DNA from: SZUA-254 sp964596065
GTDB lineage: Bacteria; Bacteroidota; Ignavibacteria; UBA10030; SZUA-254
Assembly (NCBI GenBank): GCA_964596065.1
Contig: CAZQSM010000017.1
Span: 1-35,504 of the forward strand
Reading direction: 5' to 3'
Length of the DNA stretch: 35,504 nt
This document shows, piece after piece, positions 8,617 to 16,670 of the stretch; position 1 is the stretch's first letter, and every line of letters starts with the position of its first letter. The position numbers and the translations under genes were made by a program. The notes below the pieces were generated by a model. It did no database searches. It had not been told where the DNA came from and saw nothing but the letters and a program-made list of their open reading frames with translations.

Positions 8617-11583
8617 TCAACCGCTTGTCTGAGTTGTTTTTCTGGAGGATCCGCGCAGAGGGACATCGAACCTGATGATCGTTCCCCCATTCGGACCGGT
8701 TGAGACCCGCATGCCGCCTCCCAGATGCGCCGCCCTGGTCTTCATGTTGGCCAGGCCGTGTCCGCCTCCCCCTCCCGCATTTACCCCACTGCCGTCATCG
8801 GAAACCTCGACGATCAACCTCGGCCCCGTAACGGCGATAGTGACGGCGATGGCCGTGCATCCCGAATGCCGGACCGCGTTGGTCATGGCCTCTTTCACCC
8901 CCAGCTGAATTTCCTTCTTGATTTCCGGGGTGAGTCGTTGACCACCAAGGTATCGGTCGAACGAGAGGGCGAACGAAACGTTACCTGCCGCCAGCAATCC
9001 CGCAGCGGTGTCCCGGATACGGTCGGCCAGGTCCGCCAGCGTATCGTGTCCCGGATCGATATACCAGACAAGGTCGCTCATGCCGTCGATGATCCGCCTG
9101 GCCATGGAGCCGATATTCTCCAGGCGCGAGAGGTTGTCGGTGGAACCTGGTTCGGCCTTCACGACCTCCGAGAGAATCGCGATCTGGGTCAGGTCCGAAC
9201 CGATGTCATCGTGAAGATCGTTGGCGATCCGGCTGCGCACCTCTTCGACGGCCTTGAATCCTGACAACCTGAACCGGTAGAGACCGTATCCTGCCCCGAC
9301 CACCAGGAACACCATCCCCCCGATGAACCACCACCGGTCCCAGAACGGGGCGCTCACGGAGAACTCCACGACTGCCGGCGCGAGGCTGGAAACCCCCCGG
9401 GCGCTGATGGCCTTCACCTCAAACCTGTAATCCCCCGGTTTCAACGCGGCGTAGGTGAGGGACTTCTGCCGGGTCGGGGGTTGCCATTCCCTGTCCGCCC
9501 CCTCTAGTTTATACACATAACGCATTTTACCCGGAAGTGTGTAGCTCAACCCCGTGTAAGCTATTGACAGGTTGGATTGCCAGTACGTCAGTTCGACCCT
9601 CCCCGTGACGGTGATGTCCGATCCGTCCACACGCAATCCCGTGATCAGCACCGGCGGGGCGGGCGCCGGAGGGGCTTCGACCTTCGGTTCGATCAGCGTC
9701 ACGATGTCCGGGCCGAAGGCCCAAATCGCCCCGTCCGCACCCGCCGCACACGAGACGATGACACGTCCGTAGAGCATGTCATCGACCTCCAGGTGCGCGG
9801 GGCCACCCGGCGTGACCGACTGGAGGCCCGATTGGGTGCCCAGCCAGATCCGGCCGGACCGGTCTTCACCGATGCTCCAGACCGCGTTCGAGAGGAGCCC
9901 ATCAGCGACCGTGATCCGGCGGACGGTGTCCCCGATGACGGCAAGACCCCCGTATCGGGTGCCGACCCAGATCTTTCCGGCGACGTCTTCGTGTATCACC
10001 CGGATGCTGTTGTCTGGAATATCGGCCGGAGCAGTGTATTTCCGTATCACCGACGCAGTGTCCCGGCCGAGCCTCACGTGCGTCAGTCCGTGGATATACT
10101 CCCCGATCCACAGGGTACCGTCGCGAGCCAGGCAGAGCGCGCGGATATCAGGGCTGTTCGCACCGGGGTCGCGGAAGATGACCCGGGGGGCGTACCCGGC
10201 CTGATCCCATGGATCGATCATCACGACGCCGACGCTTCCGATCGAACAGATGAGCCTTGAATCTGCCGTGACGATGAACCTGTAGAGATTACCGCGCGGG
10301 ATGTCCCTCCCCGGTAGAAGCGCAGGACCCGGACCGAGGCGGGAAGCGGAGTCGGCACCGTCTGTCACAACGTGAAATGTGAGAACTCCCGACGTTGAGG
10401 AAATCCAGAACCCCCCCCTCGCACTATCGAACCCGATGCCGGTCGGCCTCTCCGCGTCACGATGCAGCGAGTGGGTGGCGGACTTCCATCGTCGCTCCGG
10501 GCCCCGCCAGATCTCCATCACCCCGTCCGGACACAAGACCCAGGCCCGCCGCGCGCCATCGAGGCCGATTGCGCCATCGTTGGCCACAGACATCGGCGCC
10601 CCGAGATTGAAGCTGAGATGGTCCGTGTATTCCAGTATCGACAAACCCTTCGTCTGGTTTCCGAACCAGACGTTTTCCTCCCGGTCCACCCAGGTGGTGA
10701 AGACGTCGTTTTCCGGGAGTCCGTTATCGATGCCATACCGGACGATGTCCTCCGCGGTCGAGGCGGAGTCCGGAAACGTGAACACTCCCTCAGCGGACGC
10801 AAGCCAGATCCTGCCCCGCGCGTCGGATCGCATCGAGATGGGGTGAACGAGCTCTTCGTGATGAATTCTCACCTTCGTGTTCGCATCGCGGACACGAACC
10901 AGTTCTCCCGATGACCCCACCACCCAGTAATTGCCGGGCCCGGTCAGGGTGGCCGCGACCACGGTGACACCCTCCGTAAACCCGGGGTCGATCCTCATTG
11001 GCCTGTCTGAAGGCCCGCCGAGATAATAGAGAGCGCTCCACGTCGCGAGCATTACTCCCCGACCATCCGGGTAGACTGCGACCACCTCCCTCCACGCGGA
11101 ATCGGGGGATACCTTTCGAACCGTCCCCCGGTCCACCAGGAACAGCCCGTCGTCTGTGGCGCACCACAATCGACCCGAGGAATCTTCGACGGCCATGTTC
11201 ACGCGGTTTGCCTTCTCGCCCCCCGGCATTTTCGTCACCCAAATCGTGTCACCTCGCACCAGACAAACCCCTCCGCCGTTGGTGGCAGCCCAGATGCCCC
11301 CTGAATCCGACCCGCACCCCGTAATCCAGTTGATGTGCGAATTCGGAAGCCCGTCGCGGACGGAATAGTTCAGGAACAGGTCGCCGTCGAATCTGCTGAT
11401 CCCTTCTGATGTGCCGATCCAGAGAAAGCCCGTGGCGTCCTGGTGGAGGCAGCGAACCGAATTGGAGAGTAAGCCTTCACGAACCGTATAGTGACGGAAT
11501 GAATAGATCTGTCCGCTGGCGGGAGTCGATCCTCCATTCAACAGCATCAGCCAGATAATCGTCAGGACAACCTGATTGCGCAA
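8617..11583 (-). CDS. Membrane sensor histidine kinase with Reg_prop propeller and Y_Y_Y domain
   Basis: 988 residues starting at TTG. No ATG or GTG lies upstream in the open frame, and a signal sequence follows directly (VVLTIIWLMLLNGG). About residues 25-680 are Reg_prop repeats (VRCLHQDATGFLWIGTSEGI, IWLASAEGVF, LWIGEYIHGL, IWVGTRYGGL, IWLGTQSGL), which form periplasmic beta-propellers in this family. A Y_Y_Y domain (680-742) and one membrane span (747-770) follow. The cytoplasmic part is HisKA_3 with the phospho-acceptor H791 in NDLHDDIGSD, then HATPase_c with the N box EAMTNAVRHSG and glycine-rich boxes. Unlike the hybrid versions common in Bacteroides polysaccharide loci, it lacks a fused receiver and HTH; the separate gene 34 bp downstream supplies them. 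The ligand is unknown. Confidence 0.92.
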   Translation of the reverse strand: MRNQVVLTIIWLMLLNGGSTPASGQIYSFRHYTVREGLLSNSVRCLHQDATGFLWIGTSEGISRFDGDLFLNYSVRDGLPNSHINWITGCGSDSGGIWAATNGGGVCLVRGDTIWVTKMPGGEKANRVNMAVEDSSGRLWCATDDGLFLVDRGTVRKVSPDSAWREVVAVYPDGRGVMLATWSALYYLGGPSDRPMRIDPGFTEGVTVVAATLTGPGNYWVVGSSGELVRVRDANTKVRIHHEELVHPISMRSDARGRIWLASAEGVFTFPDSASTAEDIVRYGIDNGLPENDVFTTWVDREENVWFGNQTKGLSILEYTDHLSFNLGAPMSVANDGAIGLDGARRAWVLCPDGVMEIWRGPERRWKSATHSLHRDAERPTGIGFDSARGGFWISSTSGVLTFHVVTDGADSASRLGPGPALLPGRDIPRGNLYRFIVTADSRLICSIGSVGVVMIDPWDQAGYAPRVIFRDPGANSPDIRALCLARDGTLWIGEYIHGLTHVRLGRDTASVIRKYTAPADIPDNSIRVIHEDVAGKIWVGTRYGGLAVIGDTVRRITVADGLLSNAVWSIGEDRSGRIWLGTQSGLQSVTPGGPAHLEVDDMLYGRVIVSCAAGADGAIWAFGPDIVTLIEPKVEAPPAPAPPVLITGLRVDGSDITVTGRVELTYWQSNLSIAYTGLSYTLPGKMRYVYKLEGADREWQPPTRQKSLTYAALKPGDYRFEVKAISARGVSSLAPAVVEFSVSAPFWDRWWFIGGMVFLVVGAGYGLYRFRLSGFKAVEEVRSRIANDLHDDIGSDLTQIAILSEVVKAEPGSTDNLSRLENIGSMARRIIDGMSDLVWYIDPGHDTLADLADRIRDTAAGLLAAGNVSFALSFDRYLGGQRLTPEIKKEIQLGVKEAMTNAVRHSGCTAIAVTIAVTGPRLIVEVSDDGSGVNAGGGGGHGLANMKTRAAHLGGGMRVSTGPNGGTIIRFDVPLRGSSRKTTQTSG

Positions 11584-11651
11584 GAGACAAACCGGTGAAA
11601 AAGCGGCTTGATCGGCATCGGGCGGTCGATTATGCCGCTGATCTGAACGGA

Positions 11652-11672
11652 ATTATAAGCTCCAGGCTGGAG
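11652..11672 (-). promoter_or_regulatory. Perfect -10 with adjacent dyad upstream of the sensor kinase
   Basis: On the minus strand TATAAT (11657-11652) lies about 70 bp before the TTG start. Immediately upstream is the inverted repeat CTCCAG-C-CTGGAG (11672-11660), which fills most of the usual spacer. The hexamer expected at -35 (GGGATC) is poor. A perfect -10 with a poor -35 and a dyad in the spacer is the pattern of a regulated promoter. This is an inference; no regulator is identified. Confidence 0.4.
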
Positions 11673-11911
11673 GCGATCCCCGAAGAGCGCAGCATTGGAA
11701 GTTATTGGTCGGAATATACCCTCTCCCGGGGAAAATAACAATCGCGATAATCTGCATTCTGAATGCCGAGGGAGACCACACAACGGTAAAATCTTCCTCC
11801 ATTGATCCATCACTTTACGCTCCACGCGGAACTTCCATATTTCACAACGCCGCAGCGGAGGATGCCGGTTCCGGGAATGATTTCGCCGAAAAAATATTTT
11901 GGAAATTTTCG
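11673..11911. other. Intergenic sequence without recognisable gene
   Basis: This stretch upstream of the sensor kinase is richer in A and T than its surroundings. ORFs crossing it on either strand show no family signature, codon bias or start signal, and I regard them as chance. It separates the divergent sensor-kinase promoter from the plus-strand elements that begin near 11912. Confidence 0.5.
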
Positions 11912-11944
11912 TTGACGCCCTTTATTTTGTCGCGGAAATAGATT
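11912..11944 (+). promoter_or_regulatory. Candidate promoter for a plus-strand transcript
   Basis: TTGACG (11912-11917) matches five of six -35 bases. A clear -10 is missing: GAAATA lies at the ideal 17-bp spacing, and TAGATT at 21 bp. The local sequence is AT-rich. Support comes mainly from the terminator at 12055-12083 on the same strand. Confidence 0.3.
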
Positions 11945-12083
11945 AAGATTGGAGAGCAACACGAAGGTACGCTGGGAGGCGAACCTGATACCGCAGATCG
12001 ACCGTGCACACGGTCCCCACAGCATCGGCGGAGCTTTCGATCTCTGAATCGTCACCCGGGCCGATCCGGCGCCGGGAGTTTTT
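11945..12083 (+). ncRNA. Candidate structured RNA or leader RNA of unknown family
   Basis: About 140 nt bounded by a -35-like element upstream and an intrinsic terminator at its end. Three local stems precede the terminator: AGGT-A-CGC with GCG-A-ACCT around loop TGGGAG (11965-11986); GACCGT/ACGGTC with loop GCAC (12000-12015); CGAT/ATCG with loop CTCTGA (12038-12051). No ORF inside looks coding. It matches no RNA family I know. A short GAACCTGAT string recalls the TPP riboswitch, but the rest of that motif is absent. It could be an independent small RNA, or an attenuator leader for the small ORF at 12112. Evidence is structural only. Confidence 0.35.
12055..12083 (+). terminator. Intrinsic terminator on the plus strand
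   Basis: Stem CCCGG-GCCG with loop ATC and CGGC-(G bulge)-CCGGG, nine pairs in all, followed by AG and five T (12079-12083). No T-run follows on the minus strand, so it acts on plus-strand transcripts. No annotated plus-strand gene ends here, which is the main reason to suspect a transcript from about 11945. Confidence 0.6.
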
Positions 12084-12111
12084 CAACTATACAGCACCGA
12101 CGGATAGCACA

Positions 12112-12261
12112 ATGTCAATTGTTCCCGCGACGGAACTCACCGGCACGACCGCCGGCGCCGCCTCCCAGGTTCCGCCCCTCCGGTGGGTGATGGTCGGATA
12201 TTTTTTCTGGGTCGGAATTTTCCTCGGCGCCCTCATCATGCACAGCGCAACCACCTTCTGA
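12112..12261 (+). CDS. Possible small single-span membrane protein
   Basis: A 49-codon ORF. The first 20 residues are polar and small (VPATELTGTTAGAA). The second half is one hydrophobic segment (WVMVGYFFWVGIFLGALIMH) suited to a membrane span, ending in SATTF. The frame stays open to 12004 upstream, but that part crosses the terminator, so the ATG at 12112 is preferred. The Shine-Dalgarno is poor (GGAT about nine bases upstream). It lies between two minus-strand genes, convergent with the subtilase gene, 28 bp after the plus-strand terminator. I recognise no family, and the ORF may be chance. Confidence 0.35.
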   Translation: MSIVPATELTGTTAGAASQVPPLRWVMVGYFFWVGIFLGALIMHSATTF

Positions 12262-12271
12262 CAGCCTCACT

Positions 12272-12289
12272 CCGGCGCAGGCGCGCCGG
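12272..12289. terminator. Hairpin between convergent 3' ends
   Basis: CCGGCGC-AGGC-GCGCCGG forms a 7-bp stem with a 4-nt loop and folds equally on both strands. It sits 10 bp after the small ORF stop and 9 bp after the subtilase stop. No T-run is present, so the stem alone would have to act, perhaps as a 3'-end stabiliser. Confidence 0.3.
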
Positions 12290-12298
12290 CGCGACCGG

Positions 12299-15200
12299 CT
12301 ACCGCATCAGTATCAACTTCCGCGAACGGGAGGCAATCGTCCGGTTCGCGTCCGTGTATTCCACCGTGTAGAAGTACACACCGCTCGCCGTCCCCATTCC
12401 CCTGTCATCAAGGCCGTCCCAGACCGCGTCGTGGTACCCCGCGCCCCGCTCCTCGCCGGCGATGAGCGTGCGGACCACCTGTCCGAGCACCGAACGGATC
12501 GTCAGCCGCACCGTCCCGGCGGCCGGAAGGCCGTAGCGGATCGTGGTCGAAGGGTTGAAGGGGTTCGGATAGTTCTGTACGAGCGAGAAGGTTTCGGGAA
12601 GGTCCCCGCGCGCCCCTTCGTCCACCCCGGTCAGGGTCTTGATCGCAGCCCACTTCGCGATGGCCGCGTCGGCGTTCGCCCGGAGGTCGGCCAGGTCGTT
12701 GCCGCCGACGAGCGCGAAGGCGACTTTTTTCGAGAGGCCGTCGCCGATCGCGAAGGGTCCTGAAGCGACCACGACGTGGGCGTCGCCCTTGTCGGGTTCC
12801 GTCACGATGCCGCCGCTGATCCAGTCCCACTTCGCCGCGTCGGAGAGGTCGATGCTCAGCGAGTTGTGAAGTCCGCGATACGACGCCGCGCCCTCCAGCG
12901 CTACGATGCCGCAGTGCGGCGTGGCGGCGGTGGTGTCGTACCACACGTACCCGAGGTTGCGCGACGCGTCGAACGCGGTTTTGTTCGAATCGTAGTACGA
13001 ATTCGGGTTCACGGCAGCCGAGGCGGAATGGACGTCCCAGTCGAGGAACACGCCCGCGTAGAGGTTGGCGATCCCCGCCCCCGACACATTTTTCACCCCG
13101 TAGGACGCGATGACGTAATCATCGTCCGGCGCCGACCCGTACGCGTACGATTCCATCGTGACGCGCACGCCCAGCCTGACGGTCGCGGAGGCGGCCGAGT
13201 CGGCGAAGTAGGTGTTTCCTTCCTCGTCGGCGATGGTGCCCGGACCGGCCATGCTGTACGTGGCGGTGGACGTGAAGTCGTTGTCCTGGGTCCCGCTGTT
13301 GTTCCGGACCACGTTGACGAGTTTCACGGGGGAGGTCCCCAGGATCAGCCCGCCCTCGAAGAGCTGGTTGCTCCCGCCGAAGACGAACCCGACCCCCTGA
13401 GTGTTGTCAGGGAAATTCTGGAACCCGATCCGGCCGTTGTTCGTGAGCGTCGTCCAGACGTTGTTCACCGTGTGCGTCGCGAACGTCGGGTTGAAGAGCA
13501 TCGTGAACTGCTGGCGGTCGAAATAGGGCCCGTCGGTGATCTCGAGCGTGAAGGTCACCACCTTGAGCGGGGCGATCCCGGGCTGGACCCGGATCCTGAA
13601 GGGGTTCGCCTGGTTGTCGACGCTCCCGCCCGTCGGTATCCCTCCGGCCAGGAAGAGGCCGTTGGTGACGGTGACGAACGCGTCGGTCGACGTGAGGGTG
13701 ATCGTCGTGGCTGACGACGCGGGTTCGAGGAAATTGGTGAAGGACATGCCGATTTCGATCTCCTCGTTGATCTCGAACGCGCCGTTGTTGTTGCCGCCGG
13801 CCGAATCGCGCGCCACGTAGGAGACCATCCTGACCGACGGCGAGCTCTCCGTGAGCGCCCGCCAGGCATTGACCCTCCCCTTGCCGAGCTTGTACCGGTA
13901 GGTGTTGTTGGCGCCGTAAATATCGTCGCAGGTCACCCTCAGCCGTTCCCCGATCTGCTCGGGTGAATCTGCGGGGAAATGCGCACGGATCAGCGCGGCG
14001 ACCCCGGCCGCCAGCGGCGTGGCCATCGAGGTGCCGGTGGCGTAGGCATACGTGCCCGGGTAATAAGTGCTGTAAATCTGCGAGGCTGCGGAGCCGGATC
14101 CGCCCGGGGTGCAGACGTCGACCCGTTCGTTGTAACTCGAATAGGTCGTCTTGAGGTCGGCGTTGATCTGCGTCGCCGCCACCGATATCACGTTGTCGTA
14201 GCTCGCCGGATACTGCAGCTCGGCGGCGGACCCGGTGTTGCCCGCCGCCGCGACGACCAGGGCCCCCTGCGACGTCGCGTAGTTGATCAGGTCCTGTTCG
14301 GCCTGGGAATACCCCGCCCCGCCCCAGCTGAGGCTGATGATGTCGGCGCCGGTTTCGGCGGCATAGACGATCCCCTGGTAACCGGCGATGATGTACGGCG
14401 TTCCGCCGGGGCCCCTGGTGTCATTGTCGGCCGTCGCCTTCACGGGCAGGATCCTGGTCCGGAACCCCGCCCCGGCGATCCCGCGGTTGTTGTCGGCGAC
14501 CGCGCAGGCGATCCCCGCGACGTGCGTCCCGTGGGCGTTGTTCGTGCCGGTCGGCACGGGGGCGTTGTCCCCGAGGGGCGCGTTGTAATTCGCCCCGCCG
14601 AAGTCCCACCCGTACCAATCGTCCACCATCCCGTTGCCGTCGTCGTCGATGCCGTTCGTGCGCTTGCTGTTGCTGCCGCCGTCGGGCCCGTCCTCGCCGG
14701 GGTTGATCCAGACGTTCGCCGCGAGGTCGGGATGGTCGGTCTGCACCCCCGTATCGACGAAGCCGATGACCACGTTCGAATCGCCCTTCTGGATGTCCCA
14801 CGCGCTGTCGGCCCTCACCGTTTTCAGGTACCACTGCAGGTTGAAGCTCGAATCGTTGGGCGTGTAGGCCGTCGCGTCGCTCAGCTCATAGATGAACCAC
14901 GGCTCTGCGTACTCGACGCCGGGGGCGGAGGAGATTTCGGCGGCCGCCGTGAACGGATCGATCGGCGCGTCGTACCGCACGACGTAGAAGCCCGAGAGAT
15001 CAAAGCGCGGGTCGGACGGAACGGCGCGGGCCCCCGGAAACATCCGCCCGACGGAACCCGACTGGTAGAGCCCGCCGAGGGCCTTCCCGGGGTCGGCGAT
15101 CCCGGTCGGCGACGCCTGGTCGGCGGACATCTTCACGATGACCCTGTCGGGGAGGTACCGGCTGGTGGCCGCGGTTTTCGGCCGGACACCGGGCGGAATC

Positions 15201-15307
15201 TTGGAATGGGTCGCGATGCCGGCCGTTTTCAGGTTGCCGCCAGCCGCCGGCGCTGTGAGGAGGAGGCCGGACAGGGCCAGGATTACCGCTGATCGTGGAA
15301 CGCTCAT
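12299..15307 (-). CDS. T9SS-exported subtilisin-like serine protease (S8)
   Basis: 1002 residues. Signal peptide at about 1-23, then an N-terminal propeptide-like region (YLPDRVIVKM at 51-60). The peptidase S8 domain spans about 160-480 with the triad D185 (GFVDTGVQTDHP), H259 (NAHGTHVAG) and S427 (TGTSMATPLA), plus oxyanion N357 (AAAGNTGS). A calcium-loop-like stretch occurs at GIDDDGNGMVDD. About 400 residues of beta-type sequence follow. The final 90 residues are a T9SS type A sorting domain (VQNYPNPFNPSTTIRYGLP to RKLILMR). This is an active-looking extracellular or surface protease, probably matured by propeptide removal. GGAG lies 7 bases before the ATG. It is monocistronic, with its own promoter candidate in the 74-bp gap after nadD. 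Confidence 0.95.
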   Translation of the reverse strand: MSVPRSAVILALSGLLLTAPAAGGNLKTAGIATHSKIPPGVRPKTAATSRYLPDRVIVKMSADQASPTGIADPGKALGGLYQSGSVGRMFPGARAVPSDPRFDLSGFYVVRYDAPIDPFTAAAEISSAPGVEYAEPWFIYELSDATAYTPNDSSFNLQWYLKTVRADSAWDIQKGDSNVVIGFVDTGVQTDHPDLAANVWINPGEDGPDGGSNSKRTNGIDDDGNGMVDDWYGWDFGGANYNAPLGDNAPVPTGTNNAHGTHVAGIACAVADNNRGIAGAGFRTRILPVKATADNDTRGPGGTPYIIAGYQGIVYAAETGADIISLSWGGAGYSQAEQDLINYATSQGALVVAAAGNTGSAAELQYPASYDNVISVAATQINADLKTTYSSYNERVDVCTPGGSGSAASQIYSTYYPGTYAYATGTSMATPLAAGVAALIRAHFPADSPEQIGERLRVTCDDIYGANNTYRYKLGKGRVNAWRALTESSPSVRMVSYVARDSAGGNNNGAFEINEEIEIGMSFTNFLEPASSATTITLTSTDAFVTVTNGLFLAGGIPTGGSVDNQANPFRIRVQPGIAPLKVVTFTLEITDGPYFDRQQFTMLFNPTFATHTVNNVWTTLTNNGRIGFQNFPDNTQGVGFVFGGSNQLFEGGLILGTSPVKLVNVVRNNSGTQDNDFTSTATYSMAGPGTIADEEGNTYFADSAASATVRLGVRVTMESYAYGSAPDDDYVIASYGVKNVSGAGIANLYAGVFLDWDVHSASAAVNPNSYYDSNKTAFDASRNLGYVWYDTTAATPHCGIVALEGAASYRGLHNSLSIDLSDAAKWDWISGGIVTEPDKGDAHVVVASGPFAIGDGLSKKVAFALVGGNDLADLRANADAAIAKWAAIKTLTGVDEGARGDLPETFSLVQNYPNPFNPSTTIRYGLPAAGTVRLTIRSVLGQVVRTLIAGEERGAGYHDAVWDGLDDRGMGTASGVYFYTVEYTDANRTIASRSRKLILMR

Positions 15308-15349
15308 GTGATTTCTCCGGGATGGAAATGGTCTGATGCGTTATGGAAT

Positions 15350-15378
15350 AATGTAGAAATATCCAAAAAGAGGCACAA
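15350..15378 (-). promoter_or_regulatory. Promoter candidate of the subtilase gene
   Basis: Minus-strand TTGTGC (15378-15373), 17 bp, TACATT (15355-15350), lying 43 bp before the ATG. TACATT recurs upstream of the CorC-type gene and the hybrid kinase gene in this window. Confidence 0.45.
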
Positions 15379-15381
15379 CGA

Positions 15382-15960
15382 TTATTTATAGAGCCCGTGA
15401 CGGCGGATATATTCCTCCACCGCGGGGGGAACGAGGTAGCGGATCGACTGGCGGAATTTCACCCTTCTCCGTATGTCGGTGCCCGAAATGCCGACCTGCG
15501 GGACCGTGACGAGCGTGGCGTGCGCGGGCAACCCGGGGCGGGATTTCTGGAGGTCGTAACCGGGCCTGCTCATCACGACCAGGTCGGCGATGTCGAGGAT
15601 GTCGGAGGGCGATTTCCACCCCTCGAAATCGAACAGGTTGTCGGCGCCGATCAGGAGCTTGAGCCGGGACCCGGGATGCCCGGCCGACACCGCCCTGAGG
15701 GTGTCGATCGTGTAGGAGAGCCCGCCCCTGGCGACTTCGATGTCCGAGGCCTGGAACCCGTCGTTTCCGGCCGTGGCGAGTGAGGTCATCGCCATCCGGT
15801 CGGACGCCGGCGCGAGGGCCTGCGTCCCCTTGTGCGGCGGGGTGGAGGTCGGGACGAAGAGGACCCGGTCCAGCCGGAGCGTCTCGCGGACGCTCTCGGC
15901 GACGATCAGGTGGCCGCAGTGCGGGGGATTGAAGGTCCCGCCGTAGACGGCGACGTTCAC
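15382..15960 (-). CDS. nadD: Nicotinate-nucleotide adenylyltransferase
   Basis: 192 residues. It adenylates nicotinate mononucleotide to deamido-NAD in NAD synthesis. The N-terminal nucleotidyltransferase motif is GGTFNPPHCGHL, the ATP site of this superfamily. PTSTPPHKG and the C-terminal SGTDIRRR (ISSTxIR equivalent) are also typical. The frame is open far upstream, but homology starts at VNVAVYGG, so the start is GTG at 15958-15960. That GTG overlaps the stop of the preceding gene by 4 bp (GTGA), which indicates translational coupling. Confidence 0.93.
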   Translation of the reverse strand: MNVAVYGGTFNPPHCGHLIVAESVRETLRLDRVLFVPTSTPPHKGTQALAPASDRMAMTSLATAGNDGFQASDIEVARGGLSYTIDTLRAVSAGHPGSRLKLLIGADNLFDFEGWKSPSDILDIADLVVMSRPGYDLQKSRPGLPAHATLVTVPQVGISGTDIRRRVKFRQSIRYLVPPAVEEYIRRHGLYK

Positions 15961-16670
15961 GCGTTCGGCCTCTTCCAGCGGTATTTTTTCTCGAGCGCGC
16001 GGAACGCCGCGCTGGTCCGCTTCGGGAAATCGGGAGCCGCCGGGTCCATCGATGCCACCGCGGTCCGCAGCCTGTCGATGTTCCCGGTCGAATCGATCGT
16101 GAACGACGGCCGCGTCGGGAACACCATCACGTCGAGTTCGCACAGCCTGGCCAGGACGCCCGCCGGCCTGCCGAGAACGCTCACCCCCTTCCCGAAGAAA
16201 AGCGAGGGATAGCTGGACTTCAGCGAGAGGAGGACGGGCCGGTCGTCGTCCGAGGGGGTCAACACGGCGCAGTCGTCCTCGATACCCAGCTGGTCCGCCG
16301 CCCGCGTGAAGAGCCCCCTCCCCAGGAGGGGATTGTTCTCCACCACGACGGTCACGCGATGGTAATATTCGAGGAAGGCGCCCTCGACGGCCTGCTGCGC
16401 GCACTCGCCGAACTCCTCCGACGGCATCTCGATCCGGCGCGTGCCGTTGCCGGCCGTCAGGATCAATTTTTCCGAGGGGAAGCGCCGGCTCCGGTAGAGG
16501 AGGACGTCGGTGTCGGGGATCGCGGTCGCGACCTGCAGCAGGTCGCCCACGCAGGCGTGAAACACCGAATCGAGGTCCTCCCAGGGGAGGGCCGCGAACG
16601 GGCCGCCGTCCGCCGAGCGGCTGATCTCCGGCGTCCGGGCGAAGAGCAGGATGGCGTTCTGGTTTTTCAC
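15957..16670 (-). CDS. DUF2064-like nucleotidyl/glycosyltransferase-fold protein
   Basis: 237 residues, GTG start. The opening NAILLFARTPE and the middle VVVENNPLLGRGLFTRAADQ, then DDDRPVLLSLKSSYPSLF, follow the plan of the DUF2064 / TIGR04282 family of GT-A-fold proteins (AKaPvpG..., GsDcP.l, DGGyyLlGl). The key motifs are degenerate: DGG reads DDDR and the GSDCP-like aspartate is replaced. Activity may therefore differ or be lost. It sits between a CorC-type gene and nadD with GTGA overlaps on both sides, so all three are translated as a unit. Its substrate is unknown. I am fairly confident of the gene and only moderately of the family. Confidence 0.7.
   Translation of the reverse strand: MKNQNAILLFARTPEISRSADGGPFAALPWEDLDSVFHACVGDLLQVATAIPDTDVLLYRSRRFPSEKLILTAGNGTRRIEMPSEEFGECAQQAVEGAFLEYYHRVTVVVENNPLLGRGLFTRAADQLGIEDDCAVLTPSDDDRPVLLSLKSSYPSLFFGKGVSVLGRPAGVLARLCELDVMVFPTRPSFTIDSTGNIDRLRTAVASMDPAAPDFPKRTSAAFRALEKKYRWKRPNA

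Noticed and set aside
11960..12000. TPP riboswitch-like string (CTGGGAG and GAACCTGAT) in the plus-strand RNA candidate
   Set aside because: The P1 stem, the CTGAGA element and the GGGTAAT/GCC part of the thiamine motif are missing, and no thiamine gene is nearby.
11562..12055. Two minus-strand ORFs of 81 and 87 codons upstream of the sensor kinase
   Set aside because: They overlap promoter and RNA elements, have no recognisable domain, and one ends in the kinase gene in another frame.
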